Shown in pieces: positions 26,499-34,996 of a stretch of 64,000 nucleotides of DNA. The translations under genes and the position numbers were made by a program. This stretch comes from Hymenobacter baengnokdamensis (lineage in GTDB: Bacteria; Bacteroidota; Bacteroidia; Cytophagales; Hymenobacteraceae), in NCBI RefSeq assembly GCF_008728635.1, contig NZ_CP044285.1, forward strand, positions 1,922,001-1,986,000, in the 5' to 3' direction. The notes below the pieces were generated by a model. It saw only the letters and a list, made by a program, of their open reading frames with translations. It ran no database searches and was not told where the DNA came from. Each line of letters opens with the position of its first letter. Within the stretch, counting starts at the first letter, position 1.

Positions 26499-27362
26499 AT
26501 GGACTATCCCCTGGAACACCATACTGTGCACACCAATGGCCAGCAGCTGCACGTAGTGCAGTGCGGCCCCGTTGCGGGGCCACTGGTTATCCTCCTGCAT
26601 AGCTTTCCCGAATTCTGGTACAGCTGGCGCCGGCAGCTGCCAGCCCTGGCCACGGCGGGCTGCCGGGTGTGGGCACCCGACCAGCGGGGCTATAACCTGA
26701 GCGATAAGCCCGCCGGTAGTTGGGCTTACCGGCTGCCCACGCTGGCAGCCGATATTATCGGCCTGCTGGATGCGGCCGGCCGGCCGCAGGCTGCCGTTGT
26801 GGGCCACGACTGGGGCGGCCTGGTGGCCTGGTACCTGGCCACCTATCACGCCGACCGAGTGCGGCGCGTGGCGATTCTGAATGTACCGCACCCGGCCGTG
26901 CTGCCCAGGGCTTTGTGGCGCGTGCCCGGCCAGCTGCTGCGGAGCTGGTACATGCTCTTTTTTCAACTACCCTGGCTACCTGAAAAGCTGTTTCGCAGGC
27001 GCAGCTGGCATTTTGGGGTGCAGAGTCTGCTGCGTACCAGCCGCCCCGGCACGTTTAGCGCGGCCGACCTCGAACAGTATAAGCAAGCCTGGGCGCAGCC
27101 GCAGGCACTAACCAGTATGCTAAACTGGTACCGCGCCCTGCGCTACGGAGCGGGTATGCCACGGCAGCGCCCCGTTCGGGTGCGCGTGCCGGTGCAGCTT
27201 ATCTGGGGCAGGCAAGATGTTTTTCTGGCGGCCCGACTGGCCGAGCTTAGCATAGCGTTGTGCGCTCAGGGTCAGCTACATTACTTTCTGCAGGCCAGCC
27301 ACTGGGTGCAGTTGGAAGAAGCTGACGCCGTAAATTCTTTATTAACTGGTTTTTTAGCTTAA
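26499..27362 (+). CDS. Alpha/beta hydrolase, epoxide-hydrolase-like
   Basis: This 287-residue protein has the alpha/beta-hydrolase core. HSFPE (34-38) corresponds to the oxyanion-hole HGxP motif. GHDWGG carries an aspartate nucleophile (Asp104). Asp240 (WGRQDVF) and His268 (ASHWVQLE) complete the triad. A nucleophilic Asp with this pattern indicates an epoxide hydrolase or haloalkane dehalogenase, and the HxFPE motif favours the former. A cap-domain tyrosine may be Tyr211. It has no signal peptide. It lies between the two halves of the radical-SAM/DUF4130 pair, with no known functional link to them. Confidence 0.85.
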   Translation: MDYPLEHHTVHTNGQQLHVVQCGPVAGPLVILLHSFPEFWYSWRRQLPALATAGCRVWAPDQRGYNLSDKPAGSWAYRLPTLAADIIGLLDAAGRPQAAVVGHDWGGLVAWYLATYHADRVRRVAILNVPHPAVLPRALWRVPGQLLRSWYMLFFQLPWLPEKLFRRRSWHFGVQSLLRTSRPGTFSAADLEQYKQAWAQPQALTSMLNWYRALRYGAGMPRQRPVRVRVPVQLIWGRQDVFLAARLAELSIALCAQGQLHYFLQASHWVQLEEADAVNSLLTGFLA

Positions 27363-27389
27363 TTCGGCGACGCGGTATTTATTAACTTT

Positions 27390-28304
27390 TTGCTATATTC
27401 TGTGGCTTCTTCTCTGCGTCTGATTTCTGGCGGTGGCAGCACCGGCGTTGGCCCGGTCGCTGCCCGCCCGGTCGCACCCGAGCTGCGCAACCCGCCCGCC
27501 GACTATACCTACGACGGCTCATTTGAGGGCCTGCTTACGGTGCTGTTTCGGGTATACGACCGCAAGTCGGCCCCCAATAGTATTCAGGCGGCAGGTACGG
27601 CGCAGGGTGGCTTGTTTGCCCAGCCGGTCGCCATCGACACCGACGAGGTACTGGCTACCCGCACCTGGGATGGCCTGCTGCGCTTTATGCCCGAACCGGC
27701 GCGGGCGCGGCTCTACCACGTTTTTTTGAGCGAAGACCCTGAGCGGGAGCTCTTACTATTCCGCTACGCGGATATGGCGCTGCGGGCCGGCCGCGATATT
27801 TCCGACAACTATGCCGATGCAACCGTGCGCCGGATGCAGCGCCTGGCCCAGCAGCTTTTCCGCGAAAAGCACCGCATGGAAGCGTTTGTGCGATTTGAGA
27901 AGGCCCAGGACGGGCTGTTTCACGCTACTATCGAGCCCGATTTCGATGTGTTGCCGCTTATTGCCAGTCATTTTACGAAGCGCTACGCCGACCAGCGCTG
28001 GCTGATTTTTGACCGCAAACGCCGCTACGGCTTGTACTACGACCTGACCCGCACGACCATTGTGGAGTTTGAGGCTGCCGGGCAGCCCAGCCGGCGCGGC
28101 GAGGTGGCAGCCACGGTGCTCGATGAGCGCGAGCCACTGTTTAAAATTTTGTGGCAGGCGTATTTCGACCACGTCAACATTCCCGAGCGCAAGAACCTCA
28201 GGCTGCACCAGCGCCACATTCCGAAGCGCTACTGGAAATACCTGAGTGAGAAGCAGCCCCGCGAGCGCCGCTTTGAACCCATCAAAAACAAGCGCTCGCA
28301 GTAG
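27390..28304 (+). CDS. DUF4130 / uracil-DNA-glycosylase-like DNA metabolism protein
   Basis: This protein of up to 304 residues has the family's opening block YTYDGSFEGLLTVLFRVY (39-56), the middle block LFREKHRMEAFVRFEKAQDG, and the strongly basic tail NLRLHQRHIPKRYWKYLSEKQP. These are typical of the DUF4130 family that accompanies the radical SAM DNA-modification/repair protein. The N-terminal start is uncertain: no ATG precedes the domain, and TTG at 27390 or GTG at 27402 are the candidates. The partner radical SAM gene is at 24506-25774, and the usual adjacency is broken by two genes. Confidence 0.8.
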   Translation: MLYSVASSLRLISGGGSTGVGPVAARPVAPELRNPPADYTYDGSFEGLLTVLFRVYDRKSAPNSIQAAGTAQGGLFAQPVAIDTDEVLATRTWDGLLRFMPEPARARLYHVFLSEDPERELLLFRYADMALRAGRDISDNYADATVRRMQRLAQQLFREKHRMEAFVRFEKAQDGLFHATIEPDFDVLPLIASHFTKRYADQRWLIFDRKRRYGLYYDLTRTTIVEFEAAGQPSRRGEVAATVLDEREPLFKILWQAYFDHVNIPERKNLRLHQRHIPKRYWKYLSEKQPRERRFEPIKNKRSQ

Positions 28305-28364
28305 CGCGGGCTGGGTATTTTGCGCTACTGGGGCTACCGCCTTCTAACTTGCAGCCTGAATACT

Positions 28365-29246
28365 ATGGCGCACCCTGTTTTGATGAAGAATACGCTGGTT
28401 TTTGGGGCCTCGGGCCAATTAGGGCAATGTTTGGCGCAGGTGGCACAGGAGCGCAGCCTGCCGGGCCTGGTTTTTCCGCCCGAGTCGCACGCCAACATCC
28501 TGAACCCGGCGGGCTTGCGCGAGCTGTTTGAGCAGCATCGCCCGGCCTACGCCATCAACTGCGCGGCCTACACGGCGGTAGACAAAGCCGAGGATGAGCC
28601 GGAGCTGGCCCGCCAGGTGAACCGCGACGGCGTCGAAAACCTGGCCCGCCTGTGCGGCGAGTTTGGCACGACGCTCATCCAGATTTCGACCGATTTTGTC
28701 TTTGCCGGTACCGGCAATCAGCCGCTCGTCGAAACCGACGAGGCCGCGCCCATCAGCGTCTACGGCCTCACCAAGCTGGCAGGCGAGCGGGTAATTCCGA
28801 CGCTCACCAGCCAGTATTTTATTCTGCGCACCAGCTGGCTCTACTCCGAGTTTGCCAACAACTTCGTGAAAACCATGCTCAGGCTGGGCCGTGAGCGCGC
28901 TGAGCTACGCGTTATCTGGGACCAGCTGGGCACGCCCACCTACGCCATCGACCTGGCCGGCTGCATTTTGCATCTTATTGAAACGGAGAGCCAGGCCTAC
29001 GGCATTTACCACTACAGCAACGAAGGCGTGACGTCGTGGTACGACTTCGCCACGGCCATTTTTGAGCTAAGCGGCACTACCGTAAGAACGGTGCCCATCC
29101 GCACGGCCGAGTATCCTACTAAAGCCACTCGCCCAACTTACTCCGTGCTGGATAAGAGCAAGGCAAAAAAGGTGTTAGGTGTAGAAATTCCGCATTGGCG
29201 AGTGAGTTTGCAGACTTGTTTGGGGAAGTTGGGTGAAGGGGATTAA
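28365..29246 (+). CDS. rfbD: dTDP-4-dehydrorhamnose reductase
   Basis: RfbD (RmlD) reduces dTDP-4-dehydro-L-rhamnose to dTDP-L-rhamnose with NADPH for surface polysaccharides. The 293-residue protein shows the nucleotide-binding LVFGASGQLGQ, NCAAYTAVDKAEDEPELA, ISTDFVFAG, the catalytic YGLTK pair, and the C-terminal RPTYSVLDKSKAKK. Two ATG codons are possible: 28365 (chosen) and 28383 (MKNTL). The other rhamnose genes (rfbA, rfbB, rfbC) are not in this window. Confidence 0.93.
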   Translation: MAHPVLMKNTLVFGASGQLGQCLAQVAQERSLPGLVFPPESHANILNPAGLRELFEQHRPAYAINCAAYTAVDKAEDEPELARQVNRDGVENLARLCGEFGTTLIQISTDFVFAGTGNQPLVETDEAAPISVYGLTKLAGERVIPTLTSQYFILRTSWLYSEFANNFVKTMLRLGRERAELRVIWDQLGTPTYAIDLAGCILHLIETESQAYGIYHYSNEGVTSWYDFATAIFELSGTTVRTVPIRTAEYPTKATRPTYSVLDKSKAKKVLGVEIPHWRVSLQTCLGKLGEGD

Positions 29247-29328
29247 CTATTTGTGGTGTGCTGCAACTAAATGAAAGGCAACGTACTCTCTCGCAAAAGA
29301 CGTTTCTTCACTGCTAACCAAATCTGTC

Positions 29329-29769
29329 ATGAAAGCACTTCGCCTCCTCGCACTTACTGGAATTAGTTTGCTGGCTATGAGCAATAGCTGCGAGAAAGAC
29401 GCGGCCGAGCCTGCAGTTTCTTTAACGACTGGCCGGGTAGTGCGGATTGAGAGCACGATTGACGATGCTGGCAACAATCCCCGACCCCGCTGGGAAGTGG
29501 ATGTTACCCCCTTATTTTTTGCTGGCTTAAATGGGGTAGCCTACCAGGAAATAAAGACATTCAATTTGCTAGATACTGTCACTTTGCTAGATACTGTCAC
29601 TTATAAAGTAGGCAGCACTATTCAGTTTAACTATCAGCTCGTGCCGCAGGCGCAACATACGCCGTGGCGCACGTTGTATGAGTATGATAACACGGCAATG
29701 CAAATAGCTTGGGGCGACCGTTTACCTGAACTTACTCTCACTAATGTGCAATTAGCTAAAAGACAGTAG
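29329..29769 (+). CDS. Hypothetical exported protein with duplicated LLDTVT
   Basis: This 146-residue protein has a lipoprotein-like signal peptide (MKALRLLALTGISLLAMSNSC); the Cys at 21 is the probable lipid site. No domain is recognised. An exact 18-bp tandem duplication (29565-29600) encodes LLDTVT twice in a row, so one copy is probably a recent insertion that keeps the frame. The gene stands alone and is lower in G+C than the flanking genes. Confidence 0.62.
   Translation: MKALRLLALTGISLLAMSNSCEKDAAEPAVSLTTGRVVRIESTIDDAGNNPRPRWEVDVTPLFFAGLNGVAYQEIKTFNLLDTVTLLDTVTYKVGSTIQFNYQLVPQAQHTPWRTLYEYDNTAMQIAWGDRLPELTLTNVQLAKRQ
29565..29600 (+). repeat. Exact 18-bp tandem duplication inside a coding region
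   Basis: The unit TTTGCTAGATACTGTCAC occurs twice head to tail and adds six residues in frame to the exported hypothetical protein. An exact tandem copy suggests replication slippage in the recent past. Confidence 0.9.
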
Positions 29770-29778
29770 GGGTCATTG

Positions 29779-30978
29779 CTACCGCCCGTAGCTGCGGTGA
29801 ATCACCAGCGCCAGTGCTACAAACGCGCTACCCACAATACACACGCCCGGCCAGCCGAAGTGCGTCCAGGCGATACCGCCGACGATGGAGCCGATGGAGC
29901 CCCCCGTGAAATACCCCGTCATGTACACCGTGTTGAGGCGGCTGCGGGCCTCGGGGCGGAGCGAGAACACGAGCGTCTGGTTGGAAATATGGGCCGACTG
30001 CACGCCCACGTCGAGTAGAATAACGCCCAGTACCAGCCCGGCCAGGTAGCCGCCGCCCAGCCCCAGCAGCACATACGAAGCCAGCGCCAGCCCCAGGCCC
30101 GCCGTGATGGCGTAGCGCGGGCCGCGGGTGTCGGCCATCTTGCCGGCCAGTGGGGCAGCCAGCGCACCCACGGCCCCCACCAGCCCGAAAAAGCCTGCTA
30201 CGGCGCTGCCATAGTGGTAAACCGGGCTTTCGAGGTAAAAAACCAGGGTAGTCCAGAACACGCTGAAGGCAGCAAACACACTGGCCCCGACCAGCGCCGA
30301 GCGCCGCAAGGGGGCCAGCTCGGTCGTGAGGGTAAGCAGCGACTTCATCAGCGAAGCATACGTGCCCTGGAAAGTGGGGCGGTCGGCAGGCAGCCGCCAG
30401 GCCAGCAGGCCGGCCAGGGCCAGCATCAGGCCGGCAGCGCCTTCAAATACCACGCGCCAGCCCAGGTGCGCCCCCACGTAGCCGCTTACGGTGCGCGAAA
30501 GCAGAATGCCGATAAGCAAGCCACTCATAATGCGCCCTACAATGCGGCCCCGGTCGGCCTCGGGGGCGAGGTGAGCCGCCATCGGCAGCAGCAACTGCGG
30601 CACCGCCGAGCAGATGCCGATAAGCACGCTGGCAAGGGCGAGCAGCCCGAACGAGGGAGCCAGCGCCGCCGCGCCCAGGCAGGCTGCGGCGCCGAGCAGC
30701 ATCCATAGCATGAGGCGCTTGCGCTCCAGCATATCGCCCAGCGGCACCACCAGCAGCATGCCCAGCGTGTAGCCTACCTGCGTAGCCGTGGCTACCAGGC
30801 TAGCCTGGCTATCGCGGATGTGAAACGTACGGCCAATGGCGGCCAGCAGCGGTTGGTTATAATAAATATTGGCGACCACCAGCCCGCAGGTGAGGGCCAT
30901 CAGCCAGACCAGGGCCGTATCGAGGCGGGCAACTGGCTTGGGGGGCAAAATACTAGGCTCGGTGAGCAGCTCTGACAT
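29779..30978 (-). CDS. MFS transporter
   Basis: This 399-residue inner-membrane protein has about 12 hydrophobic segments. The first is LVWLMALTCGLVVANIYYNQP. The MFS loop 2-3 signature follows as GMLLVVPLGDMLERKRLML. The N-terminal YYNQPLLAAIGRTF block is typical of a group annotated as drug or sugar efflux permeases. No substrate can be named. The ATG at 30978 is chosen; codons further upstream are unlike protein. It faces the divergent GreA/GreB gene across 116 bases. Confidence 0.88.
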   Translation of the reverse strand: MSELLTEPSILPPKPVARLDTALVWLMALTCGLVVANIYYNQPLLAAIGRTFHIRDSQASLVATATQVGYTLGMLLVVPLGDMLERKRLMLWMLLGAAACLGAAALAPSFGLLALASVLIGICSAVPQLLLPMAAHLAPEADRGRIVGRIMSGLLIGILLSRTVSGYVGAHLGWRVVFEGAAGLMLALAGLLAWRLPADRPTFQGTYASLMKSLLTLTTELAPLRRSALVGASVFAAFSVFWTTLVFYLESPVYHYGSAVAGFFGLVGAVGALAAPLAGKMADTRGPRYAITAGLGLALASYVLLGLGGGYLAGLVLGVILLDVGVQSAHISNQTLVFSLRPEARSRLNTVYMTGYFTGGSIGSIVGGIAWTHFGWPGVCIVGSAFVALALVIHRSYGR

Positions 30979-31094
30979 CGGATAGTGCGAAGCGTACGCC
31001 TCGCAATAGTGAATAAGGCACTCAACTCTTAACTCACCGCTGGGGTTTCGGGCCAGGGCACAACTCCGTCGCGCTGCCTGCGTTTGCCCAGGGT

Positions 31095-31610
31095 ATGAGC
31101 CGAGGATTTGTAAAGGAAGACGATGCCCAGACCCCACCCATTGTGCCGCCCCGCGCCGCATTGCCGCCGGGCAGTCCAAACTATGTTACTCCCACCGGGC
31201 TGGAGCTGCTGCGCACCGAGCTGGTCGGGCTCGAAGCCGAGCGCGCCGCGGCCGAGGCCGACCGCGACAACGATACTGACCGTACGCATCGCCTGTCGCT
31301 CCTCAACGGCCGACTGGCCTTGCTAACCGAGCGTATAGCCAGTGCCAAAGTGGTAGACCCCCGCACCCAGCCGCCGGGCGAAGTGCGCTTCGGGGCTACC
31401 GTCACGCTGCGGACGCTGAGCGGCGGCAAAGCTGGCTTTGAGCGAAAGTTTACGATTGTGGGCGTCGACGAGGCCAGCGTAGCCGCGGGCAAGGTCGGCT
31501 TTGTGGCGCCGCTGGCCCGCGCTATTATCGGGGCCCGCCTGGGCGCGCAAGTAGTCGTAAGCCTGGGCGGGCAGGCTGAAACGGTAGAAATAGCGGCGCT
31601 CAGCTACTGA
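31095..31610 (+). CDS. GreA/GreB-family transcription elongation factor
   Basis: This 171-residue protein starts MSRGFVKEDD, a beginning typical of Bacteroidota Gre-like factors. It has an N-terminal coiled-coil hairpin (about residues 34-83: LELLRTELVGLEAERAAAEA and following) and a C-terminal FKBP-like domain (VRFGATVTLRTL to the end). Gre factors rescue backtracked RNA polymerase through acidic residues at the coil tip; here the tip carries DRDNDTD. The last seven bases overlap the end of the convergent glycosidase gene. Confidence 0.82.
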   Translation: MSRGFVKEDDAQTPPIVPPRAALPPGSPNYVTPTGLELLRTELVGLEAERAAAEADRDNDTDRTHRLSLLNGRLALLTERIASAKVVDPRTQPPGEVRFGATVTLRTLSGGKAGFERKFTIVGVDEASVAAGKVGFVAPLARAIIGARLGAQVVVSLGGQAETVEIAALSY

Positions 31611-33811
31611 GCCGGCCCGGAGAGCCAATAAAGCTTAAAGGCATAATCGGGGGCGTTGCCTGCCGCGTCGGGGGCAATGAGGTCGGGCACCGGCAGCAGC
31701 GCCACGCCGGCCGCATCGGTCCGGATAAGGCGCGAATAGCCGGGTCGCGGCCCCCCCGCGCCCAGCGTTTGCCACCAGTCGAGGCGGTAGCGGGCGAGTG
31801 GGCGCAGGCCGGGCACGCGCAGGCTCGCCCCGCACAGGTCACTCACGTAGCGGTGCAGCTGGTCGCCGGCCGGCAGGCGGCCCAAGGAGTCGGGATGCGA
31901 AAAATGGGCCTGCTGCGCCAGTTCATTGTTGTGCGGCAGGTTGTACCAGTATTCCTCCCGCTGATGCACCCAGCCCAGCACACGCTCTGTATTGTGCAGG
32001 GCAAATGCTTCCAGGCGTGGGTCGGAGGGCAGCAGCGATGCCGGCACCACCAGCGTAGAGTCGTTATATGGGTCCGGCCAGGCGCGATTAGCCTGAGCAG
32101 GGTTCAGGCACTCGGGCGGGCCAATGCCTTGGGGGGTACAGGGGCGCGGGGCCGCCCGCTCGGGCACCAGCGCGGTGCGTAGGGGCTGGTAGGGCTGGCA
32201 GGCCAGGTCTTCGGCCGCAAAAAAGCTGGCCAGCGCCTGGAAGGACAAAAACCCCTGCTGTACGCCGCGCCAGTTGTGGTGCGTGATGCCCCAGCTCCAG
32301 AAAAACAAGCCCGCCCCGAAGCTGCCACTAAACGCCGACGACCACAGTGGATTGCGAATCTCAGCCATGTTGCGGGCGTGGTACCAGCTCTGGTTAAATC
32401 CATACTCGCCCCACTGCACGGGCTTGTGGTAGCGAGCCTGCTCGCAGGCAGCTATGTAGCTATTAAGCTGGCTATAATTCTGTAAGTCGTTGTAAAAGTG
32501 ATAGCTGACAAACGACACCGCCGAGTCGGCAAAGAAGCCGCCGCCCGCTACGTAGGCCGCCGGACTGCTGGTGACGAGCAGCCGGGGGCACCACGCCTGC
32601 AGCCGGCGCGCCAGCAGTACCTGCATCTGGTCGATATAATAGGAGTTGGGGTGACGGCAGGCCGACTGCCGGCCCCAGTAAACGCTTTGGGGTTTCGGCC
32701 CCTGGTCGCTGCCCAGATTGTCAAACTCATTAAAAAGCTCTACTGCCGCCAGGTGCGAGGAGTATCCCCAGCGGGCTACTATATAGCGCAATTTGTTGGC
32801 AAAAAGCTGCTTAGCCGCCAGGTTCAGGCTGCAGCTGTCGGCAGGGTTGCGAAACACGTCGATGGGCTGGCTCACGCCCGGCAGCCGGTGGTAGGGATTG
32901 TGTGCCCACACGTAGGCATCCTGGCTTGAGTCACGCTCGATTTTGAGGTTGAAAGCAATATTAATAAAAGCTGATACTTGAAGGTAAATCCCCTTTTGCT
33001 CGGCCAGGGCCAACAGGGCGTCGAGGTCCTGGGCCCGGTTTTGCCCAGCCTCATAATTACCTGCCTGCTGCCACTCAAACTCAAAGGAGGAAGGCAGCAG
33101 CATTACGCGGGCAAAATTGCCGCCAACGGCCTGCAAGTCGCTAAATACCTGGCGGTAAGCTTTAATGGCATAAGGGGGGTAAGCATTGCGCCCGGTGGCT
33201 TTGACACCCGCCGGCACAAACTGGCTGGCCCCCGAATAACCCGTCAGATTTTCGCCCACGGCAAAAAAGCTGTGCCCATCGGCAAATTCCAGAAATGGCT
33301 GCCCGGCTGGAAAGCGCAGCGGCCCGTGCTGCCCGGCCAGTGCCGGCCCGGCCACAAACTCAAAGCCCGAATCAGTTGCCTCGGGTGCCGGGTCAGCGGG
33401 CCGGTGGCAGTGCAGGCGCAGGCGGTAGCGTCCCGGCCGTTCCAGCACAAAGCGCAGCCGCCACGGATGGGCACTTGCCAAAGCCGCCCCAATAGCCTGC
33501 CCATCCGCATCAACCCGAAAGCGCTCGGTATAGTAGCCCAGCACCGGCGCCTGCACCGGGCGGCCGGTGGCCAGCTCGGTCAGCTCGGCCGTAAGGTCCA
33601 CGGCCTGCGGGTCGTACGGGTTTAGCGTGCCGGCGGCAATGGCGGCCTGCACGGCCGGCTGCAGGGCCACCGCCAGCTCAATCTTCTGGTAGCAGCGCGT
33701 CTGGACCACGCCATTTTTGATGGCCGGGGCTAGTACCACTACCTCGTGCACCTGGGCCGTTGCTACGCGTGCCAGCAGCCACAGCAGCCCCACCATCCGT
33801 ATCTGCATCAT
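31604..33811 (-). CDS. Secreted glycoside hydrolase, clan GH-A (GH5-like) with N-terminal beta domain
   Basis: This 735-residue protein has a signal peptide (MMQIRMVGLLWLLARVATA), an N-terminal beta-sandwich (about 20-155, DUF5060-like), a TIM barrel (about 165-560) and a C-terminal beta domain. ELFNEFDN places the acid/base Glu362 after the Asn typical of clan GH-A. PVQWGEYGF places the nucleophile Glu469. Members hydrolyse beta-glycosidic polysaccharides. The substrate is not evident. No SusC/SusD pair or other carbohydrate gene is near, so it is not part of a polysaccharide utilisation locus here. Two or three Met codons near 33811 could start it. Confidence 0.78.
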   Translation of the reverse strand: MMQIRMVGLLWLLARVATAQVHEVVVLAPAIKNGVVQTRCYQKIELAVALQPAVQAAIAAGTLNPYDPQAVDLTAELTELATGRPVQAPVLGYYTERFRVDADGQAIGAALASAHPWRLRFVLERPGRYRLRLHCHRPADPAPEATDSGFEFVAGPALAGQHGPLRFPAGQPFLEFADGHSFFAVGENLTGYSGASQFVPAGVKATGRNAYPPYAIKAYRQVFSDLQAVGGNFARVMLLPSSFEFEWQQAGNYEAGQNRAQDLDALLALAEQKGIYLQVSAFINIAFNLKIERDSSQDAYVWAHNPYHRLPGVSQPIDVFRNPADSCSLNLAAKQLFANKLRYIVARWGYSSHLAAVELFNEFDNLGSDQGPKPQSVYWGRQSACRHPNSYYIDQMQVLLARRLQAWCPRLLVTSSPAAYVAGGGFFADSAVSFVSYHFYNDLQNYSQLNSYIAACEQARYHKPVQWGEYGFNQSWYHARNMAEIRNPLWSSAFSGSFGAGLFFWSWGITHHNWRGVQQGFLSFQALASFFAAEDLACQPYQPLRTALVPERAAPRPCTPQGIGPPECLNPAQANRAWPDPYNDSTLVVPASLLPSDPRLEAFALHNTERVLGWVHQREEYWYNLPHNNELAQQAHFSHPDSLGRLPAGDQLHRYVSDLCGASLRVPGLRPLARYRLDWWQTLGAGGPRPGYSRLIRTDAAGVALLPVPDLIAPDAAGNAPDYAFKLYWLSGPAQ

Positions 33812-33841
33812 GCTGCAAAGATGGGACAGGGTCGAAACAAG

Positions 33842-34768
33842 CTAGCCGAGCTGCTTTTTATAAGCGCCCGGCGTCAGGCCCTCGTGCTTCTTAAACAAGG
33901 CCTGGAAGTAGGAGAGGTTGTTGAAGCCGGCGCGCAGGCACACCTCGGCTACGCTGGTCAGCGGCTGGCGCAGCAGGCGCTTGGCTTCGGCCAGTCGCTC
34001 ACGTACAATGAACTCGACCGGCGTCAGGCCAAACTCGCGCTTGAATACCCGGAAAAACGTTGCCTTGCTCATGCAGGCCAGCTCACTAAGCTTGTCAACC
34101 GACAGGTTATCAGTTAAGTGCTCTTTTATATAATGTACTACGGCCGCGAAGCGGTGCGTAGTCAGGTGCCGGGCATAATCCTGAAAAATCAGCTCACGGG
34201 CCTGCGTCTGCAACAGGCGCACCAGCAGCTCTTGCAGCGTGAAGCCGGCCAGCACATCCTTGGCAGCATCGGTAGTGCGCGACACGGCTACCAGGCGTTC
34301 CAGCGTGCCGGTCAGCTCGGGCGTATTAATGAGGTGCGCGAACTCGGGGCCGGCCAGGGCCCAGGGCGCGTGAGCTTCAACCCGCGGGTAGCGCTCGTTC
34401 AGCAAGTCGATAGTCTGGCGAATCGTATCGGGGGCAATGGCCACCGCCAGGCATTGCGTGGGCTGGCCCAGGCAGGCCTCGGGAAAGTCAATCTCCATTA
34501 GCTCATCTTCGCCCACTACTACCGATTCGCCGGGCAGGTAGTCGAAAGCCGGGCGGCCGGGCAGGTGCATTACTTTTTTGCCGCGCAGCATGGTCGTAAG
34601 GGCCAGGCCATCGAGCCGCAGCGCCACCCGGTGCGCTGCCTGATGCGTCTCAAAAATGCTCAGCTCAAATGAGTCGAGCGCAAAAACCGTACGGTTCTCA
34701 ACCAAAGAATGCAGCTGTCCCAGCGCAAGCAGCGGCACGGCAGCAGGCAAATGAACGCGGGCGGGCAT
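33842..34768 (-). CDS. AraC-family transcriptional regulator
   Basis: This 308-residue protein has an N-terminal sensor domain (about 1-195) and a C-terminal double helix-turn-helix (about 205-305: NLSVDKLSELACMSKATFFRVFKREFG and AEVCLRAGFNNLSYFQALFKKHEGLTPGAYK). It is divergent from the aldehyde dehydrogenase gene across a 228-base region with a dyad (34866-34883). By position it probably controls that gene. The effector may be an aldehyde or alcohol; this is inference. Confidence 0.88.
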   Translation of the reverse strand: MPARVHLPAAVPLLALGQLHSLVENRTVFALDSFELSIFETHQAAHRVALRLDGLALTTMLRGKKVMHLPGRPAFDYLPGESVVVGEDELMEIDFPEACLGQPTQCLAVAIAPDTIRQTIDLLNERYPRVEAHAPWALAGPEFAHLINTPELTGTLERLVAVSRTTDAAKDVLAGFTLQELLVRLLQTQARELIFQDYARHLTTHRFAAVVHYIKEHLTDNLSVDKLSELACMSKATFFRVFKREFGLTPVEFIVRERLAEAKRLLRQPLTSVAEVCLRAGFNNLSYFQALFKKHEGLTPGAYKKQLG

Positions 34769-34865
34769 GGGTGAGAAGTAAAGGGGGATAACTTAAAAGC
34801 TTAAAATCACGAGCTGGTTAAGAGGAATAGCTCAATCTAGGCTATTTCTCTTCTAACTGCTTTGC

Positions 34866-34883
34866 AGTAAGTGATGACTTACT
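34866..34883. promoter_or_regulatory. Dyad in the AraC/aldehyde dehydrogenase divergent region
   Basis: AGTAAGT and ACTTACT face each other across four bases (GATG), a perfect 7+7 dyad. A second, imperfect inverted repeat (GTTAAGAGGAATAGC / GCTATTTCTCTTCTAAC) lies just upstream at 34829-34860. Both sit between the divergent regulator and aldehyde dehydrogenase genes, about 115-130 bases upstream of the latter. They are operator candidates. Binding is inference. Confidence 0.5.
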
Positions 34884-34996
34884 AACGCAAGTTGCGGCAA
34901 TTTCAACATTTTTTGCGACAATACCACAGCTAGCCAGGCTGGGCCGGCAACAACCTTTGTCCTGTTCCCTCACCGCCTTAAAATTCCCACCTAGTT

